A DNA stretch of 64,000 nt from Enterococcus sp. BWR-S5 (GTDB taxonomy: Bacteria > Bacillota > Bacilli > Lactobacillales > Enterococcaceae). A program made the translations under genes and the position numbers. The stretch is taken from the NCBI RefSeq assembly GCF_016745255.1, contig NZ_JADOEQ010000002.1, forward strand, positions 186,001-250,000, written 5' to 3'. The notes beneath the pieces were generated by a model. The model saw only the letters and a program-made list of their open reading frames with translations. It searched no databases and was not told where the DNA came from. Position 1 is the first letter of the stretch. Each line of letters begins with the position of its first letter. Shown here piece after piece: positions 16,367-26,349 of the stretch.

Positions 16367-17041
16367 TTATTCTTCAATCGTTGCACGCCACTTCTCTCTT
16401 TGCTCTTCTCGGAAGTCCATTAGTTCTTGGTGGAAGTTGTCGAATTGCTCTGTAGTCATATATCCTTCATGTTTACTGATAGTTTCGTCTGTATCAACAA
16501 GTATAACCATCCAATGATACCCCACCCCATCGGCTGTCGCTACCCCTTCTTCTTTAGTTTGCTCAGTCCGCTTCCCATACTTACTTTCCCAATCTTGTAT
16601 ATTGTATTTTTCAATTAAACCTTTCAAAAAAAGCACATCATTCTCTTCCAATTTCCAATCAGGTTCATAATTTTCAATTGCAAATGGATCTAAGTACATC
16701 ATCCTTGATTTAAAATCCACCACAAAATCAGCATTAGATTCTGGACCTTTAAAACCAGATGACTCATAGACAATTAAAGATTGAATTTCATCTATTTCTT
16801 TCTTTTTATTCGAAAACGGCAGTTCACTATAGTCTGAGATACTTCTTCCTCTCTCTTCTCTTCTTATATTTTTAGGTATAATTTTATTTTCGTCTATTTG
16901 ACTTTGCGTATAATTTGTTTCCTCTACCATTGAATTAGTCGTCTCCGTTTCATTGGTGTCCCTAGTTAATTCTTTTGTTTTACACCCTGTTATTATTGCT
17001 CCTATCAACATGATTGATAAAAATATAAATATTTTTTTCAT
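16367..17041 (-). CDS. Lipoprotein, probable toxin-immunity paralogue 2
   Basis: A 224-residue lipoprotein: signal peptide with lipobox ITGC (Cys20), the motif IIPKNIRREE, a FVVDFKSRMMYLDP strand segment, and the same conserved C-terminal 25 residues as its paralogues. The middle of the protein differs considerably from copies 1 and 3 while the end is nearly identical at DNA level. This is the pattern expected if the variable part determines toxin specificity. It is followed by an orphan toxin tail on the same strand, with ten bases between the genes. Confidence 0.7.
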   Translation of the reverse strand: MKKIFIFLSIMLIGAIITGCKTKELTRDTNETETTNSMVEETNYTQSQIDENKIIPKNIRREERGRSISDYSELPFSNKKKEIDEIQSLIVYESSGFKGPESNADFVVDFKSRMMYLDPFAIENYEPDWKLEENDVLFLKGLIEKYNIQDWESKYGKRTEQTKEEGVATADGVGYHWMVILVDTDETISKHEGYMTTEQFDNFHQELMDFREEQREKWRATIEE

Positions 17042-17051
17042 GCGTTCTCCT

Positions 17052-17327
17052 TTATTTCATTAAGTTTACAGCAGAATCCATATAATTAACCGATTCTGGA
17101 AGATAAGTTGCTAAATGATTGTTTCCAGAATTTCCACCTATCATACTATAGCTAAAGTATGTTCCAAAATTTTCTTTCCCTGTAGTATTTTTGGGATTGC
17201 CTTCTTTATCATAAAAAAAATAATCATCTTGCGAGTGCCTCTTTACATTGCCTTCAACATCGTAGTTAGTCACTCCACTAATTTTACCCATGCATTTTCT
17301 GTTCATATAAAAACTGGAAGACCACAC
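17052..17327 (-). pseudogene. Orphan copy of the LXG toxin C-terminal tail (copy 1)
   Basis: A 91-codon frame almost identical to the one at 16059-16334 and homologous to the last 70 residues of the LXG toxin. Its first 16 residues (MWSSSFYMNRKCMGKI) have no counterpart in the toxin. They come from a junction sequence carrying GAGGAGG just before a GTG start. A hairpin (GGAAGA/TCTTCC with an inner CCTC/GAGG pair) covers this ribosome site. No catalytic motif remains. It is a reservoir fragment that could recombine with the toxin gene, or a tolerated leftover. Confidence 0.75.
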
Positions 17328-17361
17328 ACACCTCCTCTGAGGTCAGTAATCTTCCTAGTTA

Positions 17362-18051
17362 TTATTCTTCAATCGTTGCACGCCACTTCTCTCTTTGTTC
17401 CTCTTGGAAGTCCATTAGTTCTTGGTGGAAGCCGTCGAATTGCTCTGGTTTTGATTCTCCATAGCCTTCATGTTTACTGATTGTATTATCTTTGTAAACC
17501 AATAATACTTCCCAATATTTTTGAGCTGATAAATCAACTTCATCCGCCCCCTCTCGCTCCTCACTCCATTTTTCTCCATAAAGCTCTTGCCACTTGTCCA
17601 CTTCATATTTTTCTATAATTCTTTGTATATTGTTAACAGCTTTTTCATCGATACCCCATTCTGGCTCGTATGTTTTTATAGAATCCAACATGGGATATAG
17701 AAATATTTTTTTTGATTTTAAATCTACATAGAAGTCTTTATTTTCTGTAGGTGTTTTAATAATCGCATCATCTATTCTTACAATTGCTAACCAAACCTTG
17801 TCTACTTCTTTCGAGCCATTTGAAGCTGGTAAGCTATTATTATCTTCCAGACTATCCCCAAACTCGTCACGTATTACACTTTTCGGAAGAATTGTACGTC
17901 CATCTATTCCACTATATGTCCAACTCGTTTCTTGGTTTACAGTTTGATTGGTTTCCATAGAGCCTCCTTTTATATCCATATCAGTTTTTTCACAACCTAC
18001 CATCATAAGTATAGTTATCCCTAACAAAAGTAGCCGCACTCTATTCTTCAT
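17362..18051 (-). CDS. Lipoprotein, probable cognate immunity protein of the LXG toxin
   Basis: A 229-residue lipoprotein that directly follows the toxin gene: its open frame overlaps the toxin stop. I choose ATG 18051 because AAGGGA lies six bases before it and the signal peptide then starts MKNRVRLLLL. The lipobox is MVGC. The mature part shares ILPKSVIRDE and the C-terminus HQELMDFQEEQREKWRATIEE with the two downstream paralogues. Adjacency to the toxin makes it the best candidate for the cognate immunity protein. Its extracytoplasmic location suggests protection outside the membrane, unlike immunity proteins of cytoplasmic toxins. Confidence 0.72.
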   Translation of the reverse strand: MKNRVRLLLLGITILMMVGCEKTDMDIKGGSMETNQTVNQETSWTYSGIDGRTILPKSVIRDEFGDSLEDNNSLPASNGSKEVDKVWLAIVRIDDAIIKTPTENKDFYVDLKSKKIFLYPMLDSIKTYEPEWGIDEKAVNNIQRIIEKYEVDKWQELYGEKWSEEREGADEVDLSAQKYWEVLLVYKDNTISKHEGYGESKPEQFDGFHQELMDFQEEQREKWRATIEE

Positions 18052-18062
18052 CAGCGTTCCCT

Positions 18063-19757
18063 TCATTTCATCAAATTCACTACATGATCCATATAACCAA
18101 CTGATTCAGGTAAATAAGTTGATAGATGCTCATTTCCAGAACTTCCATTCACCATATTATAGCCAAAATAAGTTCCAAAGTTTTCTTTTCCTGTAGTGTG
18201 TTTAGGATTTCCCTCTTTATCATAAAAGTAATAGCTGTCTTGCAGGTGCCCCTTAACGTTGCCTTCAATATCGTAGTTAGTCACTCCATGATACACATCT
18301 GATGACCCAAAACTATCAATATTTGCAAAATATTCATTTGTAAACATGTCAAAAAGTTGCTTATAAACTTTTTGAGCTTCACCTGTAAGATTATCTTTAG
18401 AAACCACTTTTGAGTTATACAGCGAATTCGTAATCGCATTCTTTATCTGCTCTGCATTTTGATAATTTCCATTTGACAATATCCCATCTAAAGAGTTACC
18501 TAAAACGTTCTTCACATCTTTTTCATTATAGCCACTTAAATTCAGTCCATTTAATAGATAATTTTCTGTAAAGAAGCTAGAATGCCCACTATCTTGTCCT
18601 GCATAGTAATCCACCGCATGTCCTAGCTCATGGAAAAAGATAAAGAACTTTCCACGACCATTTGCTCCTCTTTTGTCAGAATCGATGTCAAAGTACAGCG
18701 TTCCATCCGATGAAAACAATCCACCTCCACTTTTCTCACCATCACTAGGTTTTGTCCTCGTAATCTCAAATCGATCCAAATATTTCATCGACAGAGTTCG
18801 ATACGGCTCATCTGCCGTATACATCAAATACTTGATATCCATCCTATCAGTGAAGCTCAATGGCGATAAAAATTTACCTACTCTTTGGGCATCATCCGGA
18901 TGTTCTTTCTCAAATTGAAGGAGTTCGATTACCAGCTTGGCATTTTCCTTTCTCCTATCCAAATCATCCGTTCGATTGACATATGTTCTGATATCTTCCG
19001 CACGATAGCCCAGTTCCTTCATCAGCCGAATATCAGAATCCGTAAACCCACTCTTTTTTAGATTGTGAATGGCGTTTAATTCCTCTCGCTCCGACCAGCC
19101 CTTTTTCATAGTTGTAAGCCATTTTGACGTCGTCGCCATCGTAAAACCGCTCCCTGTGAAGCTGGCAGTGATTGCAGCCATCCCTTCCGATGCTGAATCA
19201 AAAAGACTGGTTGCCTCTTGAAAAAGTCCTTGTGTAGCAGCCTCAGCCGCATGCAATGCTTCCAGTTTTGCTTTCAACTCTGTAATCATTTCAGTATTTG
19301 TTTGAATCGTCTGTTCCAATTGACTAATTTGCCCACGATAATACATCCGTTTTAAATCGACTAAAGACTCAATCAGCTGTTCTGCCAAGGAAAAAGAGTT
19401 CATTTGTCTTTCATAATTTTCGATAGAAGCAGATGAAGTCGCATTCTGACGCTCCAAGCGATCAATAGATGCTGTCAGCTTCTCTTCATCCAATTCCTCG
19501 TCACCAACTTCACTTGAAAATGTTTCACTGTCTCTAACCATACTGTCATTTGCTGCAATCAAGCCTTGAATAATCGCTTCATGCGCTGCAAGTTGGTTTT
19601 TCAAGCCTTTCCAAGCTGCTCCATCCAAATTTGATTCTCCAACGAACTCACTGATTCCCGGCAAGACATTTCTCAGAGATAGATTATCTTTTTGAAATGC
19701 TTGAATCATTGCCGCTGTCTGTGTCTTGATTTCGACAGGTTTCAGTAATAACCCCAT
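18063..19757 (-). CDS. LXG-domain type VII secretion effector with HExxH metallopeptidase-like toxin domain
   Basis: A 564-residue polymorphic toxin. The start is ATG 19757 (MGLLLKPVEI), after AAGGAGAG; the frame is open nine codons further upstream. The N-terminal LXG-type helical domain spans roughly residues 1-220. The middle region contains LKKSGFTDSDIRLMKELGYR. The C-terminal domain from about 350 holds FFHELGHAVDYYAG (near 380-395), an HExGH zinc-peptidase motif, and a later KENFGTYFGY whose Glu could be the third zinc ligand. No signal peptide is present, as expected for export by a type VII (ESX-like) system with the small partners encoded upstream. No secretion ATPase is in the window. 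The target is unknown; lipoprotein immunity points to the cell envelope. Confidence 0.85.
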   Translation of the reverse strand: MGLLLKPVEIKTQTAAMIQAFQKDNLSLRNVLPGISEFVGESNLDGAAWKGLKNQLAAHEAIIQGLIAANDSMVRDSETFSSEVGDEELDEEKLTASIDRLERQNATSSASIENYERQMNSFSLAEQLIESLVDLKRMYYRGQISQLEQTIQTNTEMITELKAKLEALHAAEAATQGLFQEATSLFDSASEGMAAITASFTGSGFTMATTSKWLTTMKKGWSEREELNAIHNLKKSGFTDSDIRLMKELGYRAEDIRTYVNRTDDLDRRKENAKLVIELLQFEKEHPDDAQRVGKFLSPLSFTDRMDIKYLMYTADEPYRTLSMKYLDRFEITRTKPSDGEKSGGGLFSSDGTLYFDIDSDKRGANGRGKFFIFFHELGHAVDYYAGQDSGHSSFFTENYLLNGLNLSGYNEKDVKNVLGNSLDGILSNGNYQNAEQIKNAITNSLYNSKVVSKDNLTGEAQKVYKQLFDMFTNEYFANIDSFGSSDVYHGVTNYDIEGNVKGHLQDSYYFYDKEGNPKHTTGKENFGTYFGYNMVNGSSGNEHLSTYLPESVGYMDHVVNLMK

Positions 19758-19758
19758 A

Positions 19759-20112
19759 CTATTTCTCTCCTTTTGATTCTTCACTACTCATCCTTATTCG
19801 ATGTTCTTCCAGTTCCGTTTCTTCCTCCTGATAGCTTTCCTTTTTCTTGGATAAAAGCTCCTCAAAATCGTCAAAGAAATGCTGTCTTCTTTTATTAATC
19901 ACTTCATAACGATCCTGTTGTTCCATCAAAAGCAAAGAAAGTCGGCTATCCTGATGCCATAAATATTGAAGCTCCTCCAATTCCTTTCTATTCTGATGAA
20001 TCAACATTCCTTCTTCCTCTTCACTCTGCGATATAGAATGCTCTTCTTGCTCCAATGTTTCTACTTTTTCTTCAAGCTGCTGCATGTTTTTCTTCCATTC
20101 ATATTCTTCCAT
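19759..20112 (-). CDS. LXG-associated small helical protein (DUF3958/Lap2-like)
   Basis: A 117-residue, strongly charged, all-helical protein with heptad-like spacing: QLEEKVETLEQEEHSI, then YLWHQDSRLSLLLMEQQDRY and FFDDFEELLSKKKE. Proteins of this size and position accompany LXG toxins and act as targeting partners (Lap2 class, DUF3958). The family label is by resemblance, so moderately sure. The stop lies two bases before the toxin start, which suggests translational coupling. It has no signal peptide or membrane segment. Confidence 0.7.
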   Translation of the reverse strand: MEEYEWKKNMQQLEEKVETLEQEEHSISQSEEEEGMLIHQNRKELEELQYLWHQDSRLSLLLMEQQDRYEVINKRRQHFFDDFEELLSKKKESYQEEETELEEHRIRMSSEESKGEK

Positions 20113-20136
20113 ATCTTTACTCCCTCAACCAATTTT

Positions 20137-20412
20137 TCAAAAATGCTGCGCAATCATCTGTGAAATATCTTTGTCGATTGATTGAAATTCTTTTCCTAGA
20201 GAGCCAATATTTTTGGCATCCGCAGCAAGCAGCTCTTTATAAGTTGAACTGGCTGAAATCGCTTGTTCTGAAGCTGTTTTACTAATTTCAGCAGCAGTTA
20301 AATTGGTTTCTTCTGCGTAGCTTATTGCTGAATCCGCTGTGCCATCACTGGCTTTACTGCTGATCGCAGTACTAATTCCCAACGCTAAACCAACATCATT
20401 CTTTAGTGTCAT
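20137..20412 (-). CDS. Small WXG100-like LXG partner (DUF3130/TIGR04197, Lap1-like)
   Basis: A 91-residue alpha-helical protein rich in Ala, Ser and Thr (DSAISYAEETNLTAAEISKT), with the size and composition of the TIGR04197/DUF3130 family of type VII effectors or LXG partners (Lap1). It is the first gene of the toxin operon and is followed 24 bases later by the Lap2-like gene and then the LXG toxin, the standard lap1-lap2-lxg order. It probably forms a complex with the LXG domain for recognition by the secretion machine. Confidence 0.75.
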   Translation of the reverse strand: MTLKNDVGLALGISTAISSKASDGTADSAISYAEETNLTAAEISKTASEQAISASSTYKELLAADAKNIGSLGKEFQSIDKDISQMIAQHF

Positions 20413-20797
20413 TCCTTTTTATCTCCTAACTCCTGTTTTAATCATTGATTACGATACCTACTGCACAATCTATCTTTGAAATATGTCTTTCCTATTACAT
20501 ATTCATTTTATACAATCAGTTACAATAATCACCTATTTAGATTATCATGCAACCCTTTCACTTTCAATAAGATTCATTTTCGTAACAAGTAAAGTGTCTG
20601 AGACAGAAATAAACTTTCAACGCTCCTTACTCCTATAAAACAAATAAACGGTGCTCCAAAGCTCCACCAAACTTCGAGGTTTGGAGCAAAGCGAGAACCG
20701 TAAACAGGCTTGTAGGAACTTAACGCTTTGTCTCGAGAATCGTTAGGCTCCTAGAGACAGCTACTATCTACACGTAGAAGCCACAGACTCTCTAATT
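20413..20797. other. Intergenic region upstream of the toxin operon with a repeat-like block
   Basis: No intact gene is seen. From 20593 a sequence containing GAGACAGAAA is answered by TTTGTCTC near 20731, forming a long imperfect inverted repeat. Similar GGGACAGAA-type elements end genes at 35208 and 53365. The toxin operon promoter presumably lies in 20413-20590; I could not fix it. Confidence 0.4.
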
Positions 20798-20896
20798 TAT
20801 GAAATTGATGCTTATAAGAAGTATATATTCGGATTTTCCAGCAGTTTCAACGATGAATTACGCAGAATTGATATCACTGTTGATGCAAAAAGATAA
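20798..20896 (+). pseudogene. C-terminal remnant of an unknown gene
   Basis: A 32-codon frame ends at TAA 20894-20896 and reads YEIDAYKKYIFGFSSS then FNDELRRIDITVDAKR, a protein-like composition. Stops precede it and there is no start codon. It lies directly before a good terminator, as a real gene end would. The parent family is not recognised. Confidence 0.35.
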
Positions 20897-20900
20897 ATAA

Positions 20901-20937
20901 AAATCCTAGAGGGGAATTTTCCTCTCTAGGATTTTTT
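20901..20937. terminator. Bidirectional terminator
   Basis: AAATCCTAGAG and CTCTCTAGGATTTTTT form a stem followed by T on the plus strand. It serves the remnant at 20798 and possibly the minus-strand lipoprotein at 20996. Confidence 0.75.
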
Positions 20938-20995
20938 GTTATCAACCTATCATATTCGTTTGCTTTAATACCTAAAAACTAACGTAACAGTATAC

Positions 20996-21862
20996 CTACC
21001 GCTCGTTAATAACTGCGCCTAACTTTTTATCTTTGACATGAAACGTAAAGACACCCCAATCACCTACAGTGGCGCTCTCTTCAGCAACCGTATCAAAGGA
21101 TAAGCGATAGATACCATCATAAAAATCGGATACCTCCAGCATCGACAGTCTTCTATAAATGTCTGCTTTCAGTCTGTCAATTGACTCTTTCGTGCTGCCC
21201 TCCGCATGATTTTCATAGGTTATTTCTGTTATTACGAGCCCACATGCCATGTACTTTTTGACATCAATATCATAGTATCCGTTAAAGGGTCTATTTGCTT
21301 GTTGATTTTTGGTCACATCTTCTTTGTATAAAGCAAGATTATCTTCAAAAGAGCCCATTTCTTCGCTGGCATCGACTGAAGGAAAGGTCAGCAAATACGG
21401 CTCCACTTCTTTCAATTTAAAATCTTCTATTTCAATTTGTTTTGTAAGCTCCTGTTCAATCACCTTCGCGAAGTCCAGAGCTTCCTCCTGAAATGCAAAG
21501 CTTTGAATGACACCGGAATAGATGCCAAATTCAAATAAGTCCTCCGCCCCAATCGCAGCAGTTTCTCCTTGAAACGTATCCGTATTATGCTCAAAGAACA
21601 TCGTATCACTAACGGTCACAGTCCGCCCTTCAACTATCTCAGTATAGTCAAAGACGACCCTTGTATTAGGGGTTGCATAAAGGTACCCTTCCCCTTTGAC
21701 ATATTCTACAGCAATTTCTCCCTCTAATCCGCTTTGGGAATAGATACCTGAGATTGTCTGTTCATATTGACTCTTACTCACCTTGTTACAACCGCTTAAT
21801 GCCAATAGCATTAACAGCGACACAGATAAAAACAACAGCCTTTTCTTTTTTACATCCAACAT
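20996..21862 (-). CDS. Lipoprotein of unknown function
   Basis: A 288-residue lipoprotein: basic N-terminus, hydrophobic stretch and lipobox LSGC (Cys25). The mature region is acidic and predicted mixed alpha/beta, with GYLYATPNTRVVFDYTEIVEGR and a C-terminal GDWGVFTFHVKDKKLGAVI. I do not recognise a family. The start ATG 21862 follows AAGGAG. It sits alone between the toxin island and the DUF5131 gene. It has no visible similarity to the three immunity-type lipoproteins. Confidence 0.75.
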   Translation of the reverse strand: MLDVKKKRLLFLSVSLLMLLALSGCNKVSKSQYEQTISGIYSQSGLEGEIAVEYVKGEGYLYATPNTRVVFDYTEIVEGRTVTVSDTMFFEHNTDTFQGETAAIGAEDLFEFGIYSGVIQSFAFQEEALDFAKVIEQELTKQIEIEDFKLKEVEPYLLTFPSVDASEEMGSFEDNLALYKEDVTKNQQANRPFNGYYDIDVKKYMACGLVITEITYENHAEGSTKESIDRLKADIYRRLSMLEVSDFYDGIYRLSFDTVAEESATVGDWGVFTFHVKDKKLGAVINER

Positions 21863-21991
21863 TTAGAGAACTCCTTTTTAAATAACTCCTTGCTTGCATC
21901 AGAGTTTGTTATCTACAATCTTGTGCCAAGTTTCCACTTAACCACCTATATAAACAAACCACCAGCGACTTCACCTAGATTCACATACCGA

Positions 21992-22705
21992 CTATTGCGG
22001 AGACCAATTAATTGCGGCCTTTTTCGCTTGAGAGAAAAGCTGTCGATAGGTCAATTGATAGGTAACCCCGTCTTTGATAAAATGCGTACTGCACTGTCGA
22101 AATTCAAAGGGCACCTGCCGCTCTACACATTGCTTCCGAATAGCCAAAACCCATTGATAGTCCATTGGACGGCCTTGCTTATGATACTCCCCACCGGCCA
22201 TCACCAGTTCAATGTCCGCCAAATAGTTAGAAAGATCGATTGGCGCCAATAAGGGCTGACAAATAATATTTTTATGGCGAATAGGCAACGACTGCAAAAT
22301 CGGCAAACGCTTGTCTGCTATCTGCTGGTTTTCCACAGAGACACCGATTGTTACATTTTCATAGCCCGAACCCCAATCAGCCGGCAAACACGCTTCCAGC
22401 CGTTCAATTCTTTTTGTTAAAAAGACAAATTGGCAATCGGAGCGTTCACGAATCATGTCCCAGCACTCGTCCCGCCACTCATCTGCCTCTTCGATTAAAA
22501 AATCACTTTTAAAGCAAGTAAAAATCGTTGAGCCTGAACCAATCACATAGCTGCCATTGCGCTTTTTGATTGGTGCATCAAAGCCGGCTGCTTTTACAAC
22601 CGTATCCGCCTTACGTTGTCGTTTTTTCGCGCCTTCATGAATAAAGCAATACCGACAGCCTTCACTCACTCGCTTGCACCCGTTCCATGGATTCCAAAAT
22701 GCCAT
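21992..22705 (-). CDS. DUF5131 (phage Gp37/Gp68-like) family protein
   Basis: A 237-residue protein starting MAFWNPWNGCKRVSEGCRYC. The NPWxGCxxxSxGCxxCY-type start with spaced cysteines (10, 17, 20) is the hallmark of the DUF5131/Gp37-Gp68 family and resembles an iron-sulfur or radical-SAM-like cluster motif. Further conserved parts are FLTKRIERLEACLP, VTIGVSVENQQ and the MAGGEYHKQGRPMDYQWV segment near the C-terminus. The function is unknown. The family also occurs in phages, but nothing else here is phage-like. Confidence 0.82.
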   Translation of the reverse strand: MAFWNPWNGCKRVSEGCRYCFIHEGAKKRQRKADTVVKAAGFDAPIKKRNGSYVIGSGSTIFTCFKSDFLIEEADEWRDECWDMIRERSDCQFVFLTKRIERLEACLPADWGSGYENVTIGVSVENQQIADKRLPILQSLPIRHKNIICQPLLAPIDLSNYLADIELVMAGGEYHKQGRPMDYQWVLAIRKQCVERQVPFEFRQCSTHFIKDGVTYQLTYRQLFSQAKKAAINWSPQ

Positions 22706-22779
22706 AATGCGTATCCTTTCCTTTAACTATCATAGTGTCTCTACTTAGATTGCCGCAGCCTACATAAATATACTATTCT

Positions 22780-22812
22780 AAAAAAGAGCCCAAGCTTCTG
22801 CTTTGAGGCTCT
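22780..22812 (-). terminator. Terminator after luxS
   Basis: On the minus strand GAGCC...AAGC pairs with GCTTGGGCTC and is followed by TTTTTT. It closes the mccA-mccB-yrrT-luxS operon. Confidence 0.7.
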
Positions 22813-22853
22813 CTAATAATTTTTAGCTAAAATAGTCACTACCAGCTCCGAAG

Positions 22854-23315
22854 CTAGTCAGCAAACACATTGCTCCATTCTTCACGCTGATCCAAAAATT
22901 CTTTGGCTAACGCTTGCGCACCTTCTAATGTATGACTAGCTGCCCAGCCGCATTGCACCGGATTGCTTGCAGGAACTTCGTTTGCCACTAAAACATCCTT
23001 CATGGTCAATTCCAAAACATCCATGACTTCATCAATATTGTCATGGTTCAACACAGTCAAATAAAAGCCAGTTTGGCAGCCCATCGGTGACCAATCCACG
23101 ATATAATCTGCGTGATTACGAATCAATTCTGCAGTCAAGTGCTCCAATGAATGCAGCGCCGCCATTTCCATATGCTCTTTGTTCGGCTGTTTCAGGCGAA
23201 CATCGTATTTCACGATTAAGTCTCCATTGGCACCTGTTTTTTTATCTGCCACTCGGATGTATGGTGCCTTTACCTTTGTGTGATCCAAATTAAAGCTTTC
23301 AACATTCATTTTCAT
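22854..23315 (-). CDS. luxS: S-ribosylhomocysteine lyase
   Basis: A 153-residue LuxS, which cleaves S-ribosylhomocysteine to homocysteine and the AI-2 precursor DPD in the activated methyl cycle. The metal-binding HSLEH motif, GCQTGFY with the catalytic Cys, and QCGWAASHT with the later Cys ligand are all present. I choose ATG 23315 (MKMNVESF), preceded by TGGAGGAAA; the longer frame from 23360 overlaps the methyltransferase gene. It is the last gene of a sulfur operon; its product homocysteine feeds MccA/MccB for conversion to cysteine. Confidence 0.97.
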   Translation of the reverse strand: MKMNVESFNLDHTKVKAPYIRVADKKTGANGDLIVKYDVRLKQPNKEHMEMAALHSLEHLTAELIRNHADYIVDWSPMGCQTGFYLTVLNHDNIDEVMDVLELTMKDVLVANEVPASNPVQCGWAASHTLEGAQALAKEFLDQREEWSNVFAD

Positions 23316-23331
23316 ATCAAATTTCCTCCAT

Positions 23332-23973
23332 TTACTTTTTTGCAATGACCAGCCAAACAAAACGGTTCATTTGACGATACATTGTCTGAAAGCCATTCTC
23401 GGTGAAATGCTCTTCTACTTCTTCCATCAGCGGATAATATTCCCGCTCCAAATCTGCTACAAGATTGTTTTCACCCAGCGCTTTCTTCTCTGTTAAGATT
23501 TTAGCATAAGTCGCTTGGGATAGAAACATTGTATCACCGAAGATGATTTTTCCACCCTTTGGAAGCAGTTGATGATAGCGTTTGATTACTTGTCTTTTCT
23601 CAATAGCTGTCAGATGGTGAAACACTAGGTTTGAAACGATCGTATCAACCGTTTCCGGTAATTCAGGAAAGTTCTCCATGTCCCCTTCTAAAAAGGTCAG
23701 ATGTTGAAGCGTCGGCTTACTTTCTGCGATTTGACGCATTTCCGGAGACGGTTCAATGGGGTAAACAGTCTTTCCGGCGGCAACTAATTTTTCTGTCAGA
23801 TTCCCCGTACCGCTTCCAAATTCTAATATCGTATCTCTGGAAGCCTTAGTAATCTCGGCGAGTGTTTCCCAATAGCCGGCAAATACTTCTTGATATTCCG
23901 GATTGCTGCCATTGACCTCTTCATCATAGTCTGCTGCCCATTCTTCAAAAATCGGCATAAATTCCAAGCCCAT
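23332..23973 (-). CDS. yrrT: Class I SAM-dependent methyltransferase (YrrT-like)
   Basis: A 213-residue methyltransferase with the SAM-binding glycine motif [15 protein letters not shown] (near 49-63), acidic loop EPSPEM, GDMENFP, and motif [13 protein letters not shown]. In Bacillus subtilis YrrT belongs to the same transsulfuration gene set (yrrT-mtnN-mccA-mccB), which the context here repeats with luxS in place of the nucleosidase gene. The methyl acceptor is unknown. The gene sits two bases after mccB, so it is in the same operon. Confidence 0.85.
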   Translation of the reverse strand: MGLEFMPIFEEWAADYDEEVNGSNPEYQEVFAGYWETLAEITKASRDTILEFGSGTGNLTEKLVAAGKTVYPIEPSPEMRQIAESKPTLQHLTFLEGDMENFPELPETVDTIVSNLVFHHLTAIEKRQVIKRYHQLLPKGGKIIFGDTMFLSQATYAKILTEKKALGENNLVADLEREYYPLMEEVEEHFTENGFQTMYRQMNRFVWLVIAKK

Positions 23974-23975
23974 GC

Positions 23976-26055
<2,080 letters not shown>

Positions 26056-26084
26056 AATGAACTCCTTTACGAATTTTTGGGTAA

Positions 26085-26116
26085 CAAAAAAGGCGCTGAC
26101 TATTAATCAGCACCTT
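26085..26116 (-). terminator. Attenuator terminator upstream of mccA
   Basis: On the minus strand AAGGTGCTGA pairs with TCAGCGCCTT (one T-G wobble) around a seven-base loop, followed directly by TTTTTT. It lies between the leader peptide and mccA, so transcripts must read through it to reach the operon. Confidence 0.85.
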
Positions 26117-26191
26117 GAATTTCCATTAGGTCGACACCAAAAGACGGAGAAATCCTACTCCGAGCATCAAAATAATTGAAAAATTGGGCAG

Positions 26192-26278
26192 TTAACAGGC
26201 ATGACAAAGCGGTATGCTGCTTTTTAGCACCATACAACAACAGCAAGATTCAATTGCATTATGTTTGCTGAATGTCAT
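26192..26278 (-). CDS. Cys-rich leader peptide controlling mccA-mccB-yrrT-luxS
   Basis: A 28-residue peptide starting MTFSKHNAIE, followed by ESCCCCM (codons 12-15 TGC TGT TGT TGT, 26245-26234) and ending LCHAC: six Cys in all. ATG 26278 has a strong TTGGAGGAAGAG ribosome site, and the promoter lies just upstream, so the message should be translated. Arms GTATGGTGCT (26235-26226) and AGCAGCATAC (26221-26212) form a hairpin immediately after the Cys run. Freeing the second arm lets CAGCATACC pair with the GGTGCTG arm of the terminator. This is the geometry of ribosome-mediated attenuation by Cys starvation. The sequence features are seen; the mechanism is inferred. Confidence 0.8.
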   Translation of the reverse strand: MTFSKHNAIESCCCCMVLKSSIPLCHAC

Positions 26279-26318
26279 GTCTCTTCCTCCAATTTTTTTC
26301 GTTCTTATGTTGGTGTAA

Positions 26319-26347
26319 AGGTTAGCATAGGGAAAAATTCCTGTCAA
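26319..26347 (-). promoter_or_regulatory. Promoter of the cys leader/mcc operon
   Basis: On the minus strand a perfect TTGACA (26347-26342) is followed, after 17 bases, by TAACCT (26324-26319). Transcription would start about 30 bases before the leader ATG at 26278. Confidence 0.65.
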
Positions 26348-26349
26348 TG

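Noticed and set aside
18063-20412. Complete type VII secretion locus
   Set aside because: Only the effector and its two small partners are present; no EssC-type ATPase, EsaA, EssA, EssB or EsxA gene is in the window.
21992-22705. Prophage, because of the phage Gp37/Gp68 label
   Set aside because: The family also occurs on bacterial chromosomes, and no integrase, capsid, terminase or lysis genes surround it.
26056-26300. T-box or SAM riboswitch upstream of mccA
   Set aside because: I found no T-box sequence (AGGGTGGNACCGCG-like) and no SAM-I core. The Cys leader plus terminator explains the region better.
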